A stretch of 64,000 nt of DNA from Bradyrhizobium sp. 138 (GCF_023074075.1 NZ_JADPKT010000003.1:1-64000), one strand, 5' to 3'. Positions 34,108 through 43,988 are shown, numbered from the stretch's first letter. The notes: generated by a model not told the origin, from the letters alone. Numbers and translations are program-made.

Positions 34108-34259
34108 GAACCCCACCAAACGGATGATTCCACCGAATTGTAGACCAAATCGGACAATTCTACCAGAACAGCCTAGATACGAGGAAAAATGGGTAAGACC
34201 TACCAGCCGCCCGGGCCTAACCTTGTTCCCATCCGGCAGGGATGCCGCGGGAGGTCCGC

Positions 34260-37200
34260 ATGGACGCCATTCCGTCGCTCGACACCTACGAACTCTCCGA
34301 CCGCTATGACCGTGAAGAAGGCCGTGTCTTCCTCACGGGCACGCAGGCCATCGTCCGCATCGCGCTCGACCAAGCCAGGCGCGATCGCTCGCGTGGGCTC
34401 AACACCGCCGGCTTCATCTCCGGCTATCGCGGCTCGCCGCTCGGCGGCGTCGATCTCGAACTCTGGCGCATCCAGGAACGGCTGAAGCGGGATCGCATCA
34501 AATTCCTTCCCGCGGTGAACGAGGACCTCGCCGCGACCGCGGTACTCGGCTCGCAGCAGGTCGAAACGCAAGGAGACCGCGAGGTCGATGGCGTGTTCGG
34601 CCTCTGGTACGGCAAGGGTCCGGGCGTCGATCGTTCCGGCGACGCACTCAAGCACGGCAATGCCTACGGATCCTCGCCGCATGGCGGCGTGCTGGTGGTC
34701 GCCGGCGACGACCATGGCTGTGTCTCCTCCTCGATGCCACACCAGTCCGACGTCGCCTTCATGAGCTGGTTCATGCCGACGCTGCATCCCGCAAGCGTCG
34801 GCGAATATCTGGAGTTCGGCGAATATGGCTACGCGCTGAGCCGCTTCTCCGGCATGTGGGTCGGCTTCAAGGCGATCTCGGAGATCGTGGAGTCAGGCGC
34901 CTCCGTCGCGCTGCGCCCGCCGCGCGCCTTCCGCACGCCGGACTTCACGCCGCCGCCTGATGGACTGCACTATCGTTGGCCCGACCTGCCGGGCCCGCAG
35001 ATCGAGGAACGGCTGGAGGCGAAGAAGCACGCCGTCTATGCCTTCGCCAAGGCCAATCCGATCGATCGCCACATCTATGACATCCCGAACGCGACCTACG
35101 GCATCGTCACCACAGGCAAGGCGCATCTCGATTTGATGGAGGCGCTGCGGCTGATGGGCCTCGATGAAGCCGCTTGCCGCCGCATCGGCATCGACGTCTA
35201 CAAGGTTGGCATGGTCTGGCCGCTGGCGTTGCACGACGCCATGGATTTCGTGAAGGGCAAGCGCGAGATCCTCGTGGTCGAGGAGAAACGCGGAATCATC
35301 GAGAGCCAATTCAAAGAGTATTTTTACGACTATCCCGGGGCGAAGCCCGAGCGCATGGTCGGCAAGCACGACGAGCAAGGGGCGCGGCTGATCTCGTGGA
35401 TCGGTGAATTGTCGCCGCGCGCGCTGGCGGGCGTGCTGGCGCGGCGGCTCGATCCGATGTTCCCGGGCCTCAACCTCGCCGCACGCGCGGCCGCACTGTT
35501 GCCGGAGGCCGCACGCACCATCAACGTCCCGGGCGCAACGCGCACGCCCTATTTCTGCTCGGGTTGCCCGCACAACACGTCGACGAAGGTGCCCGAGGGA
35601 TCGAAGGCGCTGGCCGGCATTGGCTGCCATTTCATGGCGAGCTGGATGGACCGGGAGACCTCGTCGTTGATTCAGATGGGCGGTGAAGGGGTGAACTGGG
35701 CGGCTTCATCAAGATTCACCGGCCACAAGCACATTTTCCAGAACCTGGGCGAAGGCACCTACTACCATTCCGGCTCGATGGCGATCCGGCAGGCGATCGC
35801 GGCCAAGGCCAATATCACCTACAAAATTCTGTTCAACGATGCCGTCGCCATGACCGGCGGCCAGCCGGTCGACGGTCCCGTCAGCGTCCATGCGATCGCG
35901 CACAGTGTCCGCGCCGAAGGTGTGACGCGCATCGCGCTGGTGTCGGATGATCCCGCACAGTTCTCGCCTGCCGACCTGCCGGCCGGCGTCACCATCCATC
36001 CGCGCGAGGAGATAGATGCCGTGCAGCGCGAGCTGCGCGAGGTCTCCGGCGTCTCGGTGCTGATCTATCAGCAGACCTGCGCCACCGAGAAGCGGCGCCG
36101 GCGCAAGCGTGGGCGGATGGCCGACCCCAAGCGCTTCGCCTACATCAACGATCTCGTCTGCGAAGGCTGCGGCGACTGCTCGGTGGAATCCAACTGCCTC
36201 AGCGTCGAGCCAAAGGAGACACCGTTCGGCCGCAAGCGCCAGATCAATCTCTCATCCTGCAACAAGGATTTTTCCTGCCTCAACGGCTTCTGTCCGAGTT
36301 TCGTCACTGTCGAAGGCGCGACGCGCCGGAAGAAGAGTGCGAGCCAGATCGACGCCGTCGGCCATGCGGCCACGCTTCCCCTCCCCGTCTCTGCAACGCT
36401 CGAGGGTCCCTACGATCTGCTGGTGACGGGCGTCGGCGGCACCGGCGTGATCACCGTCGGCGCACTGATCGGCATGGCTGCACACCTCGAACGTCGCGGC
36501 GTCTCGGTGCTGGACTTCACCGGCTTTGCACAGAAGTTCGGGCCTGTGCTGAGCTTTATCCGGCTTGCGCCAGGTCCCGAGGCCCTGCACCAGGTGCGCA
36601 TCGACCAAGGCGCAGCCGATGCGCTGATCGGCTGCGATCTCGTCGTCAGCTCTTCGCCAAAAGCGTCCGGCACCTACCGCCGCGGCACGCGCGCCGCGGT
36701 CAACACCGCGGAAATGCCGACCGGCGACGTCGTCCGCTTCCGCGACGCCGATCTCGCCTCCCCCGCCCGCCTGCGCGCGATCGGCCAGGTGATCGGCGAG
36801 CACAACCTCGGCACGATCAATGCCAACGCGCTGGCGGAACGGCTGCTCGGCGATGCCGTCTATGCCAATATCATCATGCTCGGCTTTGCCTGGCAGCGCG
36901 GGCTGGTCCCGATCTCGCTTGCAGCACTGCTGCGCGCGATCGAGCTCAATGGCGTCGCGGTCGAGCGCAACAAGCAGGCCTTTGCCTGGGGCCGGATTGC
37001 GGCTTCCGATCCGGACTTCCTGCCGAAGGTGAACGAAGCGTTCACAGCCGAGACGCTCGACCAGATCATCGACCGTCGCGCCGACTTTCTCACCGCCTAT
37101 CAGGACGGCACCTATGCGGCACGTTACCGGACAACCGTCGCAAGGGTCCGCGCTGCCGAAGCCGTTCTGAACAGCGAGGCTCTGACTGAGGCAGTCGCAC

Positions 37201-37691
37201 GCGCCTTGTTCAAGCTGATGGCCTACAAGGACGAGTACGAGGTGGCGCGGCTGCACATGCAAAGCGGATTCCTCGATGAGCTGAAGCGCGAATTCGAGGA
37301 CGGCTTCAGCGTCCGCTACCACCTTGCCCCGCCCTTCCTGCCGTCAAGGCGCGACGCGCGCGGACGTCCGCGCAAGCGCGCGTTCGGTCAGTGGATCCAG
37401 ACCCCTCTCGCCGTGCTGGCGCGCTTGAAGGGGCTGCGCGGGACAGCGCTCGATCCGTTCGGCTACACCCGGGAAAGGCGCACCGAGCGCGAACTGATCG
37501 CGTGGTATGAAGGCCTGATCGAACGAATGCTCGGCGAGCTCGATACGGCGCGTCTTCCTGATCTCGTCGCAATCGCGAAGGCGCCGATGGAGATCCGCGG
37601 CTACGGACCCGTGAAGGAGGCTGCGATCGCGTCAGTCAAGGCGAAGGTCGAATCCCTGGTGGCGCGGCCGGCAGCGCTGCGAGCGGCCTGA
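34260..37691 (+). CDS. Indolepyruvate ferredoxin oxidoreductase (fused alpha/beta)
   Basis: 1143 residues, a single-chain 2-oxoacid:ferredoxin oxidoreductase that oxidatively decarboxylates aryl pyruvates from aromatic amino acids to acyl-CoA. The N-terminal pyrimidine-binding part includes GFISGYRGSPLGGVD. The TPP/cluster region has TPYFCSGCPHNTSTKVPEGS and GIGCHFMASWMDRET. A cysteine set lies at CEGCGDCSVESNC, and the gamma domain starts LLVTGVGGTGVITVGALIG. GGGAGG five bases before the ATG fixes the start over an ATG at 34242. It is divergent from an Lrp regulator. Confidence 0.93.
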   Translation: MDAIPSLDTYELSDRYDREEGRVFLTGTQAIVRIALDQARRDRSRGLNTAGFISGYRGSPLGGVDLELWRIQERLKRDRIKFLPAVNEDLAATAVLGSQQVETQGDREVDGVFGLWYGKGPGVDRSGDALKHGNAYGSSPHGGVLVVAGDDHGCVSSSMPHQSDVAFMSWFMPTLHPASVGEYLEFGEYGYALSRFSGMWVGFKAISEIVESGASVALRPPRAFRTPDFTPPPDGLHYRWPDLPGPQIEERLEAKKHAVYAFAKANPIDRHIYDIPNATYGIVTTGKAHLDLMEALRLMGLDEAACRRIGIDVYKVGMVWPLALHDAMDFVKGKREILVVEEKRGIIESQFKEYFYDYPGAKPERMVGKHDEQGARLISWIGELSPRALAGVLARRLDPMFPGLNLAARAAALLPEAARTINVPGATRTPYFCSGCPHNTSTKVPEGSKALAGIGCHFMASWMDRETSSLIQMGGEGVNWAASSRFTGHKHIFQNLGEGTYYHSGSMAIRQAIAAKANITYKILFNDAVAMTGGQPVDGPVSVHAIAHSVRAEGVTRIALVSDDPAQFSPADLPAGVTIHPREEIDAVQRELREVSGVSVLIYQQTCATEKRRRRKRGRMADPKRFAYINDLVCEGCGDCSVESNCLSVEPKETPFGRKRQINLSSCNKDFSCLNGFCPSFVTVEGATRRKKSASQIDAVGHAATLPLPVSATLEGPYDLLVTGVGGTGVITVGALIGMAAHLERRGVSVLDFTGFAQKFGPVLSFIRLAPGPEALHQVRIDQGAADALIGCDLVVSSSPKASGTYRRGTRAAVNTAEMPTGDVVRFRDADLASPARLRAIGQVIGEHNLGTINANALAERLLGDAVYANIIMLGFAWQRGLVPISLAALLRAIELNGVAVERNKQAFAWGRIAASDPDFLPKVNEAFTAETLDQIIDRRADFLTAYQDGTYAARYRTTVARVRAAEAVLNSEALTEAVARALFKLMAYKDEYEVARLHMQSGFLDELKREFEDGFSVRYHLAPPFLPSRRDARGRPRKRAFGQWIQTPLAVLARLKGLRGTALDPFGYTRERRTERELIAWYEGLIERMLGELDTARLPDLVAIAKAPMEIRGYGPVKEAAIASVKAKVESLVARPAALRAA

Positions 37692-37703
37692 CCGCCTCCT
37701 TGC

Positions 37704-38615
37704 TCATGAATACGGATTGATCAGCTTCTGCTGCTCAGCACTGTGCTGCACGAGCATGTCGATGAAGGTGCGGACTTTCGCCGACAGATGATGACGGTGC
37801 GGATAGACCGCGTTCATCGACAGCTCGACCGGGCGATATTCGGGCAGCAGCCGCACGAGGTGACCGGCTTCGAGATCGTCCCGAACGAGAAACCCGGCCA
37901 TCAGGCAGACGGCCGCGCCCTCCAGCGCCACCTTCCGCAGCGCTTCCCCGCTGTTGGTGATGAAGCTGCCGGAGATGCGCACCGATGCCGGCGAGCCCTT
38001 GCGATCGAGGAAGCGCCAATCGTCACCGAAGGGATAGTTCAGGTGCCGGGCGCAATTGTGCGTGGCGAGCTCGTCGAGCTTCTGAACACGACCATGCCTT
38101 TCGAGATAGTCGTGCGAGCAGCACAGCACGTGGCGCCAGGTGGCGAGGCTGCGGACGATCAGGCTCGAGTCCGGCGGCGACGTCATGCGCAGAGCGACGT
38201 CATAGCCTTCCTCGATGAGGTCGATTTCGGCCTCGCCCATACGCAGATCGATCTTGAGCTCGTTATAGGTCGACAGCAGTTTCGCCACCACCGGCGTGAC
38301 GAACGGCACCATGTGCGTGGCGACGTGGATGCGCAATGTGCCGCGCGGCACCGACTGCAATTCGCTCGCGATGTCGTCGGCCTGTTCGAGATCGGCCAGG
38401 ATCTGGACGCAGCGGTCATAATAGGCCTTGCCGATCTCGGTGAGGTTGACCTTGCGCGTGGTGCGGTGAAGCAGCCTCACCCCGAGCCGGTCTTCCAATG
38501 CCTGAACGTGATTGCTCACCATGGTGGTCGACATGTTGAGCTTGCGGGCTGCTGCGGAGAAGCCGCCGGTCTCGACCACCCGGCTGAACACTTCGAGGCT
38601 GGTCAATCGATCCAT
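37704..38615 (-). CDS. LysR-family transcriptional regulator
   Basis: 303 residues: helix-turn-helix GGFSAAARKLNMSTTMVSNH (17-36), then an effector domain with LRIHVATHMVPFVTPVVAKL. It is convergent with the oxidoreductase gene, stops 12 bp apart, and divergent from the emrA-like gene, 213 bp between the starts. A palindrome (38734-38756) lies in that gap. The efflux operon is the likely target, and a transported toxic aromatic or drug the likely inducer; both are inference. Confidence 0.92.
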   Translation of the reverse strand: MDRLTSLEVFSRVVETGGFSAAARKLNMSTTMVSNHVQALEDRLGVRLLHRTTRKVNLTEIGKAYYDRCVQILADLEQADDIASELQSVPRGTLRIHVATHMVPFVTPVVAKLLSTYNELKIDLRMGEAEIDLIEEGYDVALRMTSPPDSSLIVRSLATWRHVLCCSHDYLERHGRVQKLDELATHNCARHLNYPFGDDWRFLDRKGSPASVRISGSFITNSGEALRKVALEGAAVCLMAGFLVRDDLEAGHLVRLLPEYRPVELSMNAVYPHRHHLSAKVRTFIDMLVQHSAEQQKLINPYS

Positions 38616-38733
38616 GGCTTCCCTTGCTCGAGGATGTACGCCTCAGCAGCAATCGCGCGACAGAGTCGGCAATCGCGCTGGGGCAGTCGCGCGCCTAGCC
38701 CGGTAGACATCTCGAACCAGGGCGACGGCTCAG

Positions 38734-38756
38734 ATTATCCGCTCTCAATGGATAAT
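38734..38756. promoter_or_regulatory. Inverted repeat, candidate LysR operator for the efflux operon
   Basis: ATTATCC-N9-GGATAAT has perfect 7-bp arms, about 73 bp upstream of the emrA-like ATG. Its position between divergent regulator and operon suits a LysR site that controls both. Confidence 0.55.
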
Positions 38757-38828
38757 CCTTCCAGAATTTAGCCAATTATCACCCGGGCCGGCAAGACCGA
38801 TAGTCTCAGCGAGCGACAGGAGACCGCA

Positions 38829-40010
38829 ATGTCCGAGATGCCCCGCACCGAGACCTTCCAGCAAGCAACTGAAATCACGCGCGATTACGCCAAGGCGCCA
38901 CCCGCGGTCCCGGCCCGGAGCAGGGTCCGGCGGGCGGCGCTGGTGCTGGCGCTGCTCGCAGGCACGGCCACCATCGCCTACTACGGACACGATTACTGGA
39001 CCCACGGCCGCTATCTTGAGACAACCGACGACGCTTACGTAAAAGCCGACTCCACGATCATCGCGCCCAAGGTTTCCGGTTACATCGCAAGGGTGCTGGT
39101 CGGCGACAACGAGAAGGTCAGGGCAGGCCAGGTGCTGGCCAAGATCGATGACCGCGACTTCAAGGCGGCCCTCGACCAGGCACGCGCCGACGTCGCTGCT
39201 GCCGAAGCCTCGGTGCGCAATATCGATGCCCAGCTCGAACTGCAGCAGCCGATCATCGAGCAAAGCACGGCCGATGTCGCTGCTGCGGATGCCAATCTGA
39301 AATTCGCTCAGGAGGAGCGCGCCCGCTACGACGAGCTGATGAAGTCGGGCTCCGGCACGATTCAGCGCGCGCAGCAGACCGACGCGGCGCTGCGCGCCAG
39401 CAGCGCGCAACTGCAGCACGCGAAGTCAGGCCTTCTCGCCGCCCAGCGCAAGGTCGACGTTCTCACCACCCAGCGCGCCCAGGCCACCGCTCAGCTCGAG
39501 CGCGCCCGCGCGGTCGCGCAGCAGGCGGCGCTGAACCTGTCTTATACCGAGATCACCGCGCCGGTCGACGGTACGGTCGGCGCCCGGAGCTTGCGCGTCG
39601 GCCAATACGTACAAGCTGGAACGCAATTGATGGCGGTGGTGCCGCTCGATGCGGTCTATGTCGTCGCGAATTTCAAGGAGACCCAGCTCACGCATGTGCG
39701 GCCCGGACAGCCGGTCGAGCTGCACGTCGACAGCTTCCGCAGCAAGACCCTGCGCGGCCATGTCGACAGCCTGTCGCCGGCGAGCGGGCTCGAATTCGCG
39801 CTGCTGCCGCCGGACAACGCCACCGGCAATTTCACCAAGATCGTGCAGCGCGTTCCCGTGAAGATCGTGCTGGACGACCACAGCCTGACCGGCCTGCTGC
39901 GCCCCGGCATGTCGGCCGTGCCGACCGTCGATACGAAGGCCACGGTGCTGGCCGAGCGCGAGACGGCCAAGCGCCTTGCCGATAGCGCATCCCAAGCGAA
40001 TGGCAGCTGA
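38829..40010 (+). CDS. EmrA-type membrane fusion protein (HlyD family)
   Basis: 393 residues: a cytoplasmic N-terminus, one transmembrane helix (about 36-52), then a periplasmic adaptor. The barrel-sandwich pattern TTDDAYVKADSTIIAPKVSG, IDDRDFKAALDQARADVAAA, a long coiled coil, LSYTEITAPVDGTVGARSLR and ANFKETQLTHVRPGQPVELH are typical of EmrA. It links the inner-membrane pump to an outer-membrane channel. GACAGGAGACCGCA precedes the ATG. No TolC-type gene is present here. Confidence 0.93.
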   Translation: MSEMPRTETFQQATEITRDYAKAPPAVPARSRVRRAALVLALLAGTATIAYYGHDYWTHGRYLETTDDAYVKADSTIIAPKVSGYIARVLVGDNEKVRAGQVLAKIDDRDFKAALDQARADVAAAEASVRNIDAQLELQQPIIEQSTADVAAADANLKFAQEERARYDELMKSGSGTIQRAQQTDAALRASSAQLQHAKSGLLAAQRKVDVLTTQRAQATAQLERARAVAQQAALNLSYTEITAPVDGTVGARSLRVGQYVQAGTQLMAVVPLDAVYVVANFKETQLTHVRPGQPVELHVDSFRSKTLRGHVDSLSPASGLEFALLPPDNATGNFTKIVQRVPVKIVLDDHSLTGLLRPGMSAVPTVDTKATVLAERETAKRLADSASQANGS

Positions 40011-40014
40011 CCCC

Positions 40015-41625
40015 ATGAGCACGTTCCAACCGACCGTCAACGCTGCTGCCGGCCTCACCGCCTCCGCTACGCCTGCGGCACCGGCGGTGTCAGCAAAAAC
40101 CTGGATCGCGGTGATCGGCGCCACGCTCGGCGCCTTCATGGCGGTGCTGAACATCCAGATCGTCAACGCCTCGCTCGCGGACATTCAGGGCGCGATCGGC
40201 GCCGGCATCGACGACGGCGGCTGGATTTCGACCTCCTATCTGGTCGCGGAGATCGTGGTGATCCCGCTTTCCGGCTGGCTCGCACAGGTGTTCTCGATCC
40301 GGATCTACCTGCTCACCAACGCGATCCTGTTCCTCCTGCTGTCGGCGGCCTGCGCACTGGCGCAGGACCTGCCGCAGATGATCGTGCTGCGCGCCGTACA
40401 AGGGTTCACCGGCGGCGTTCTGATTCCGATGGCGTTCACGCTGATCATCACGCTGCTGCCGCGTGGAAAACAACCGGTCGGTCTTGCGTTGTTCGCGCTG
40501 TCCGCGACGTTCGCCCCCGCGATCGGCCCGACCATCGGCGGCTATCTCACCGAGAATTTCGGCTGGGAGTACATCTTTTACGTCAACCTCGTCCCCGGAG
40601 CGATCATGGTCGGCATGCTCTGGTACGCGCTGGACGCAAAGCCCATGAAGCTATCGCTGCTGCGCGAGGGCGACTGGGCGGGTATCATCACCATGGCGAT
40701 CGGGCTGTCGGCTCTGCAGACCGTGCTGGAGGAAGGCAACAAGGACGACTGGTTCGGCTCACCCTTCATCGTCAAACTGTCCGTGATCGCGGCCGTTGCC
40801 CTGGCCGCCTTCCTGATCATCGAGCTGACGGTGAAGAAGCCGCTGCTCAATCTGCGCCTGCTGGTCCGGCCCAATTTCGGCTTTGGCATGCTCGCAAATT
40901 TCCTGCTCGGCATCGCGCTCTACGGTTCCGTGTTCATCCTGCCGCAATATCTGGCGCGCATCCAGGGCTACAATGCCGAGCAGATCGGCATGGTGCTGGC
41001 CTGGACCGGATTGCCGCAGCTCCTCTTGATCCCGCTGGTGCCGCGCCTGATGCAGCGGTTCGACGCGCGGTTCATCATCGGCGTCGGCTTCGTGCTGTTC
41101 GCGGCTTCCAACTTCATGAACATCTATATGACCACCGACTATGCCGCCGACCAGCTGCTGTGGCCCAATATCGTCCGCGCCATCGGCCAGGCATTGGTGA
41201 TGGCGCCGCTGTCCGCGGTCGCGACCGCAGGCATCGAGCCGGAGAACGCGGGCTCGGCCTCCGGCCTGTTCAACATGATGCGCAATCTCGGCGGCGCCGT
41301 CGGCATCGCACTGCTCCAGACGCTGCTGACCAAGCGCGAGCAGTATCACTCCAACGTGCTGATGCAGTCGGTCTCGGTGTTCGAGCAGGCCACCCGTACA
41401 CGGCTGGAGCAGCTCACCCAATATTTCGTCAATCACGGCATCCTCGACCGTGCAGACGCCGCGCATCGTGCCTATGTCGCGATTGGCCACGTCGTGCAGA
41501 AGCAGGCTTATATCCTTGCCTTCAGCGACACGTTCTACCTGCTCGGCATGGCGCTGATCGTGGCGTTGGCTGCCGTCCTCTTCCTGAAGAAGCCCGGTCA
41601 GACTTCGGCCGGTGGAGCCCACTGA
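40015..41625 (+). CDS. EmrB-type multidrug efflux MFS transporter (DHA2)
   Basis: 536 residues, 14 predicted transmembrane helices, beginning with a hydrophilic Ala-rich tail. The antiporter motif area is TLGAFMAVLNIQIVNASLAD, and DDGGWISTSYLVAEIVVIPL and FALSATFAPAIGPTIGGYLT (motif C region) are typical of EmrB/QacA-type DHA2 pumps that exchange drugs for protons. It starts four bases after the emrA-like stop, so the two make one operon and one tripartite pump. Confidence 0.94.
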   Translation: MSTFQPTVNAAAGLTASATPAAPAVSAKTWIAVIGATLGAFMAVLNIQIVNASLADIQGAIGAGIDDGGWISTSYLVAEIVVIPLSGWLAQVFSIRIYLLTNAILFLLLSAACALAQDLPQMIVLRAVQGFTGGVLIPMAFTLIITLLPRGKQPVGLALFALSATFAPAIGPTIGGYLTENFGWEYIFYVNLVPGAIMVGMLWYALDAKPMKLSLLREGDWAGIITMAIGLSALQTVLEEGNKDDWFGSPFIVKLSVIAAVALAAFLIIELTVKKPLLNLRLLVRPNFGFGMLANFLLGIALYGSVFILPQYLARIQGYNAEQIGMVLAWTGLPQLLLIPLVPRLMQRFDARFIIGVGFVLFAASNFMNIYMTTDYAADQLLWPNIVRAIGQALVMAPLSAVATAGIEPENAGSASGLFNMMRNLGGAVGIALLQTLLTKREQYHSNVLMQSVSVFEQATRTRLEQLTQYFVNHGILDRADAAHRAYVAIGHVVQKQAYILAFSDTFYLLGMALIVALAAVLFLKKPGQTSAGGAH

Positions 41626-41654
41626 TCCCCACCGAAAACATAAGGAGAACGACC

Positions 41655-42116
41655 ATGAAGCCCCGCATGAACTTCTACCAGGCCGCCCCCGACACGATGA
41701 AAGCGCTGATGGCGCTGGAGGAGCAGATCCAGTCGACCGGACTCGAGAAATCATTGATCGAGCTCGTCAAGATTCGGGCGTCGCAGATCAACGGCTGCGC
41801 CTTCTGCATCAACATGCACACCGAGGACGCCCGCAAGCGCGGCGAGACCGAGCAGCGCATCTACCTGCTCAATGCCTGGCGCGAATCCCCGCTCTATTCC
41901 GACCGTGAGCGTGCGGCGCTGGCCTGGACGGAATCGGTGACGCTGATTTCGCAGACGCACGCGCCCGACGATGTCTACGAGCAGGTTCGCGCACAGTTCT
42001 CCGATGCAGAGACGGTGAACCTGACCATGCTGATCGGCGCCATCAACGCCTGGAACAGGATCGCAATCGCGTTCCGCGCCGTGCATCCGGTGAAGGTGAA
42101 GGCGTCGGTGGCGTGA
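41655..42116 (+). CDS. AhpD-like carboxymuconolactone decarboxylase-family protein
   Basis: A 153-residue alkylhydroperoxidase D-like protein. The catalytic CxxCxxxH motif is CAFCINMHTEDARKRGE, with the preceding LIELVKIRASQINGCAF and YLLNAWRESPLYSDRERAAL typical of the family. The two cysteines can act in disulfide or peroxide reduction. AAGGAG lies just before the ATG, 29 bp after the pump gene, so it is probably the third gene of the efflux operon. Confidence 0.92.
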   Translation: MKPRMNFYQAAPDTMKALMALEEQIQSTGLEKSLIELVKIRASQINGCAFCINMHTEDARKRGETEQRIYLLNAWRESPLYSDRERAALAWTESVTLISQTHAPDDVYEQVRAQFSDAETVNLTMLIGAINAWNRIAIAFRAVHPVKVKASVA

Positions 42117-42144
42117 GGGGTACGACGCGCCTCAGCGCAGGTCT

Positions 42145-42246
42145 CGTAGGGTGGGCAAAGGCGCACTTGCGCCGTGCCCACCGTCTCTTCATGAGTTCAA
42201 CAAAAGACGTGGGCACGGCGCTTCGCGCCTTTGCCCACCCTACGGC
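42145..42246. repeat. Inverted pair of bradyrhizobial-type palindromic repeats
   Basis: The left copy 42145-42182 reads CGTAGGGTGGGCAAAGGCGC and ends GCCGTGCCCACC; the right copy 42207-42246 is inverted and ends GCGCCTTTGCCCACCCTACG. The two arms are almost perfect mirror images over 38 bases, between the efflux operon and the aminotransferase. Confidence 0.88.
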
Positions 42247-42261
42247 AGCTGAACGTGTGGC

Positions 42262-43122
42262 TCAGACCGCCGTCGCCTTGGCGAATTCTACGTAGATCTC
42301 GCGCAGGCGCGTTGCCATCGGGCCGGGCTTGCCGTCGCCGATCTTGTTGCCGTCGATCGCAACCACGGGCTGGACGAACAGGGACGCCGAGGTCGCAAAG
42401 GCTTCCTTCGCTGCCAGAGCCTCGGCGACCGTGAACGAGCGCTCCTCGACGCGAAGCTGGCGCTCTTCGGCGAGCGCCACCACGGCCTTGCGGGTGCAGC
42501 CAGGCAGGATCGCGTTGGAGTTCTTGCGGGTGACGATGACGTCGTCCTTGGTGAGGATGAATGCCGAGGACGAACCGCCCTCGGTGACGTAGCCGTCTTC
42601 CAACATCCAGGCCTCGCCCGCGCCGGCTTCGGCCGCCGCCTGCTTTGCCAAGACCTGCGCCAGCAGGGCTACGCTCTTGATGTCGCGGCGCTCCCAGCGG
42701 ATGTCGGGCACGGTGATCACGTTGATGCCGGTCTTGGCCGAGGCTGCGTTGATGATGTCCTTCTCCGAGGTGAACATCACCAGGCTCGACTTGATGTCAC
42801 CCTTGGGAAACGCGAAGTCGCGGCCCTTGTCGGCGCCGCGCGTCACCTGGAGATAGACGAGGCCGTTGTCGACCTTGTTGCGCGCGATCAGCTCCTTCTG
42901 GAGCTCGGTGATGCGTTCGACCGTCTCGGGCAGCTTCAAGCTGATCTCGCCGACCGAGCGCTCCAGCCGCGAAAGATGCGAGGCGTTGTCGACCAGCTTG
43001 CCGTCGAGCACGGCCGAGACCTCATAGATGCCGTCGGCGAACAGGAAGCCGCGATCGAGGACCGAGATTTTGGCGTCCGAGAGCGGAACGAATGAGCCGT
43101 TGACGTAAGCGATCGGGTCCAA
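42262..43122 (-). CDS. D-amino acid aminotransferase (PLP fold type IV)
   Basis: A 286-residue class-IV aminotransferase. It has VLDRGFLFADGIYEVSAVLD near the N-terminus, the likely PLP lysine K149 in RRDIKSVALLAQVL, and GYVTEGGSSSAFIL. D-alanine transaminases make D-glutamate and other D-amino acids for the cell wall; a branched-chain function is less likely from the RRDIKS pattern. Translation starts at TTG 43122, supported by AGGAGACCTGCC seven bases upstream. Confidence 0.88.
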   Translation of the reverse strand: MDPIAYVNGSFVPLSDAKISVLDRGFLFADGIYEVSAVLDGKLVDNASHLSRLERSVGEISLKLPETVERITELQKELIARNKVDNGLVYLQVTRGADKGRDFAFPKGDIKSSLVMFTSEKDIINAASAKTGINVITVPDIRWERRDIKSVALLAQVLAKQAAAEAGAGEAWMLEDGYVTEGGSSSAFILTKDDVIVTRKNSNAILPGCTRKAVVALAEERQLRVEERSFTVAEALAAKEAFATSASLFVQPVVAIDGNKIGDGKPGPMATRLREIYVEFAKATAV

Positions 43123-43197
43123 GGCAGGTCTCCTGGCGAGAAGGGGGATTGGCTCTCGGTATAGGAGATTTGGCGCGCCCGATAAACCCTACTCTTC

Positions 43198-43236
43198 GTC
43201 ATCCCGGGGCTCGACTGCGTCGCGCCCCGGGATGAC
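43198..43236. repeat. Strong palindrome after the glutamate/aspartate transporter
   Basis: Perfect 13-bp arms GTCATCCCGGGGC and GCCCCGGGATGAC surround a 13-base loop. It lies just downstream of the ABC ATPase stop on the minus strand, so it could end that operon; the same motif type is a known bradyrhizobial intergenic repeat. Confidence 0.75.
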
Positions 43237-43244
43237 CGAGAAAG

Positions 43245-43976
43245 TTAATGCGACAGGATCTTCGACAAGAACTTCTGCGCGCGGTCGCTGCGAGGCTTGC
43301 CGAAGAAGTCTTCCTTCGCTGCGTCCTCGACGATCTCGCCGCGGTCCATGAAGATGACGCGATTGGCCACTTTGCGGGCAAAGCCCATCTCGTGGGTCAC
43401 GACCATCATGGTCATGCCCTCATGAGCGAGATCGACCATGACGTCGAGCACCTCGCTGACCATTTCCGGGTCGAGCGCCGAAGTCGGCTCGTCGAACAGC
43501 ATGACGATCGGATCCATGGCGAGCGCACGGGCGATCGCAACGCGCTGCTGCTGGCCGCCGGACAGGTTCGCGGGATACTTTTGCGCCTGTTCCTTGAGGC
43601 CCACGCGCTCCAGCAGCTGCATGCCTTTCGCCATGGCCTTGTCGCGCGACCGGTCGAGCACCTTCTGCTGCGCGAGGCAGAGATTGTCGATGATCTTCAG
43701 GTGCGGAAACAGTTCGAAATGCTGGAACACCATGCCGACGCGCGAGCGCAGCTTAGGCAGATTGGTCTTGGGATCGTTGACCTTGATGCCGTCGACACTG
43801 ATGTCGCCGCTCTGGAACGGCTCCAGCGCGTTGACACATTTGATCAGCGTCGACTTGCCCGAGCCCGAGGGGCCGCAGACCACCACGACCTCGCCCTTGG
43901 TGACGCTGGTGGTGCAATCGGTCAGCACCTGGAAGCTCGGGCTGTACCATTTGTTGACGTGGCTGATTTCGATCAT
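43245..43976 (-). CDS. gltL: Glutamate/aspartate ABC transporter ATP-binding protein (GltL/AapP-type)
   Basis: A 243-residue ATPase of the polar amino acid importer class. Walker A is [13 protein letters not shown], signature [15 protein letters not shown], Walker [14 protein letters not shown], and the H-loop HEMGFA. Lies last in the order periplasmic binding protein, two permeases, ATPase on the minus strand. It energises uptake of acidic amino acids. No strong ribosome binding site precedes the ATG. The symbol follows the E. coli gltIJKL order. Confidence 0.94.
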   Translation of the reverse strand: MIEISHVNKWYSPSFQVLTDCTTSVTKGEVVVVCGPSGSGKSTLIKCVNALEPFQSGDISVDGIKVNDPKTNLPKLRSRVGMVFQHFELFPHLKIIDNLCLAQQKVLDRSRDKAMAKGMQLLERVGLKEQAQKYPANLSGGQQQRVAIARALAMDPIVMLFDEPTSALDPEMVSEVLDVMVDLAHEGMTMMVVTHEMGFARKVANRVIFMDRGEIVEDAAKEDFFGKPRSDRAQKFLSKILSH

Positions 43977-43988
43977 GAGCTTTTAGCC

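Noticed and set aside
545..42246. GTGGGCA palindromes as a CRISPR array
   Set aside because: Units are scattered, paired in inverse orientation and lack equal-length spacers or cas genes.
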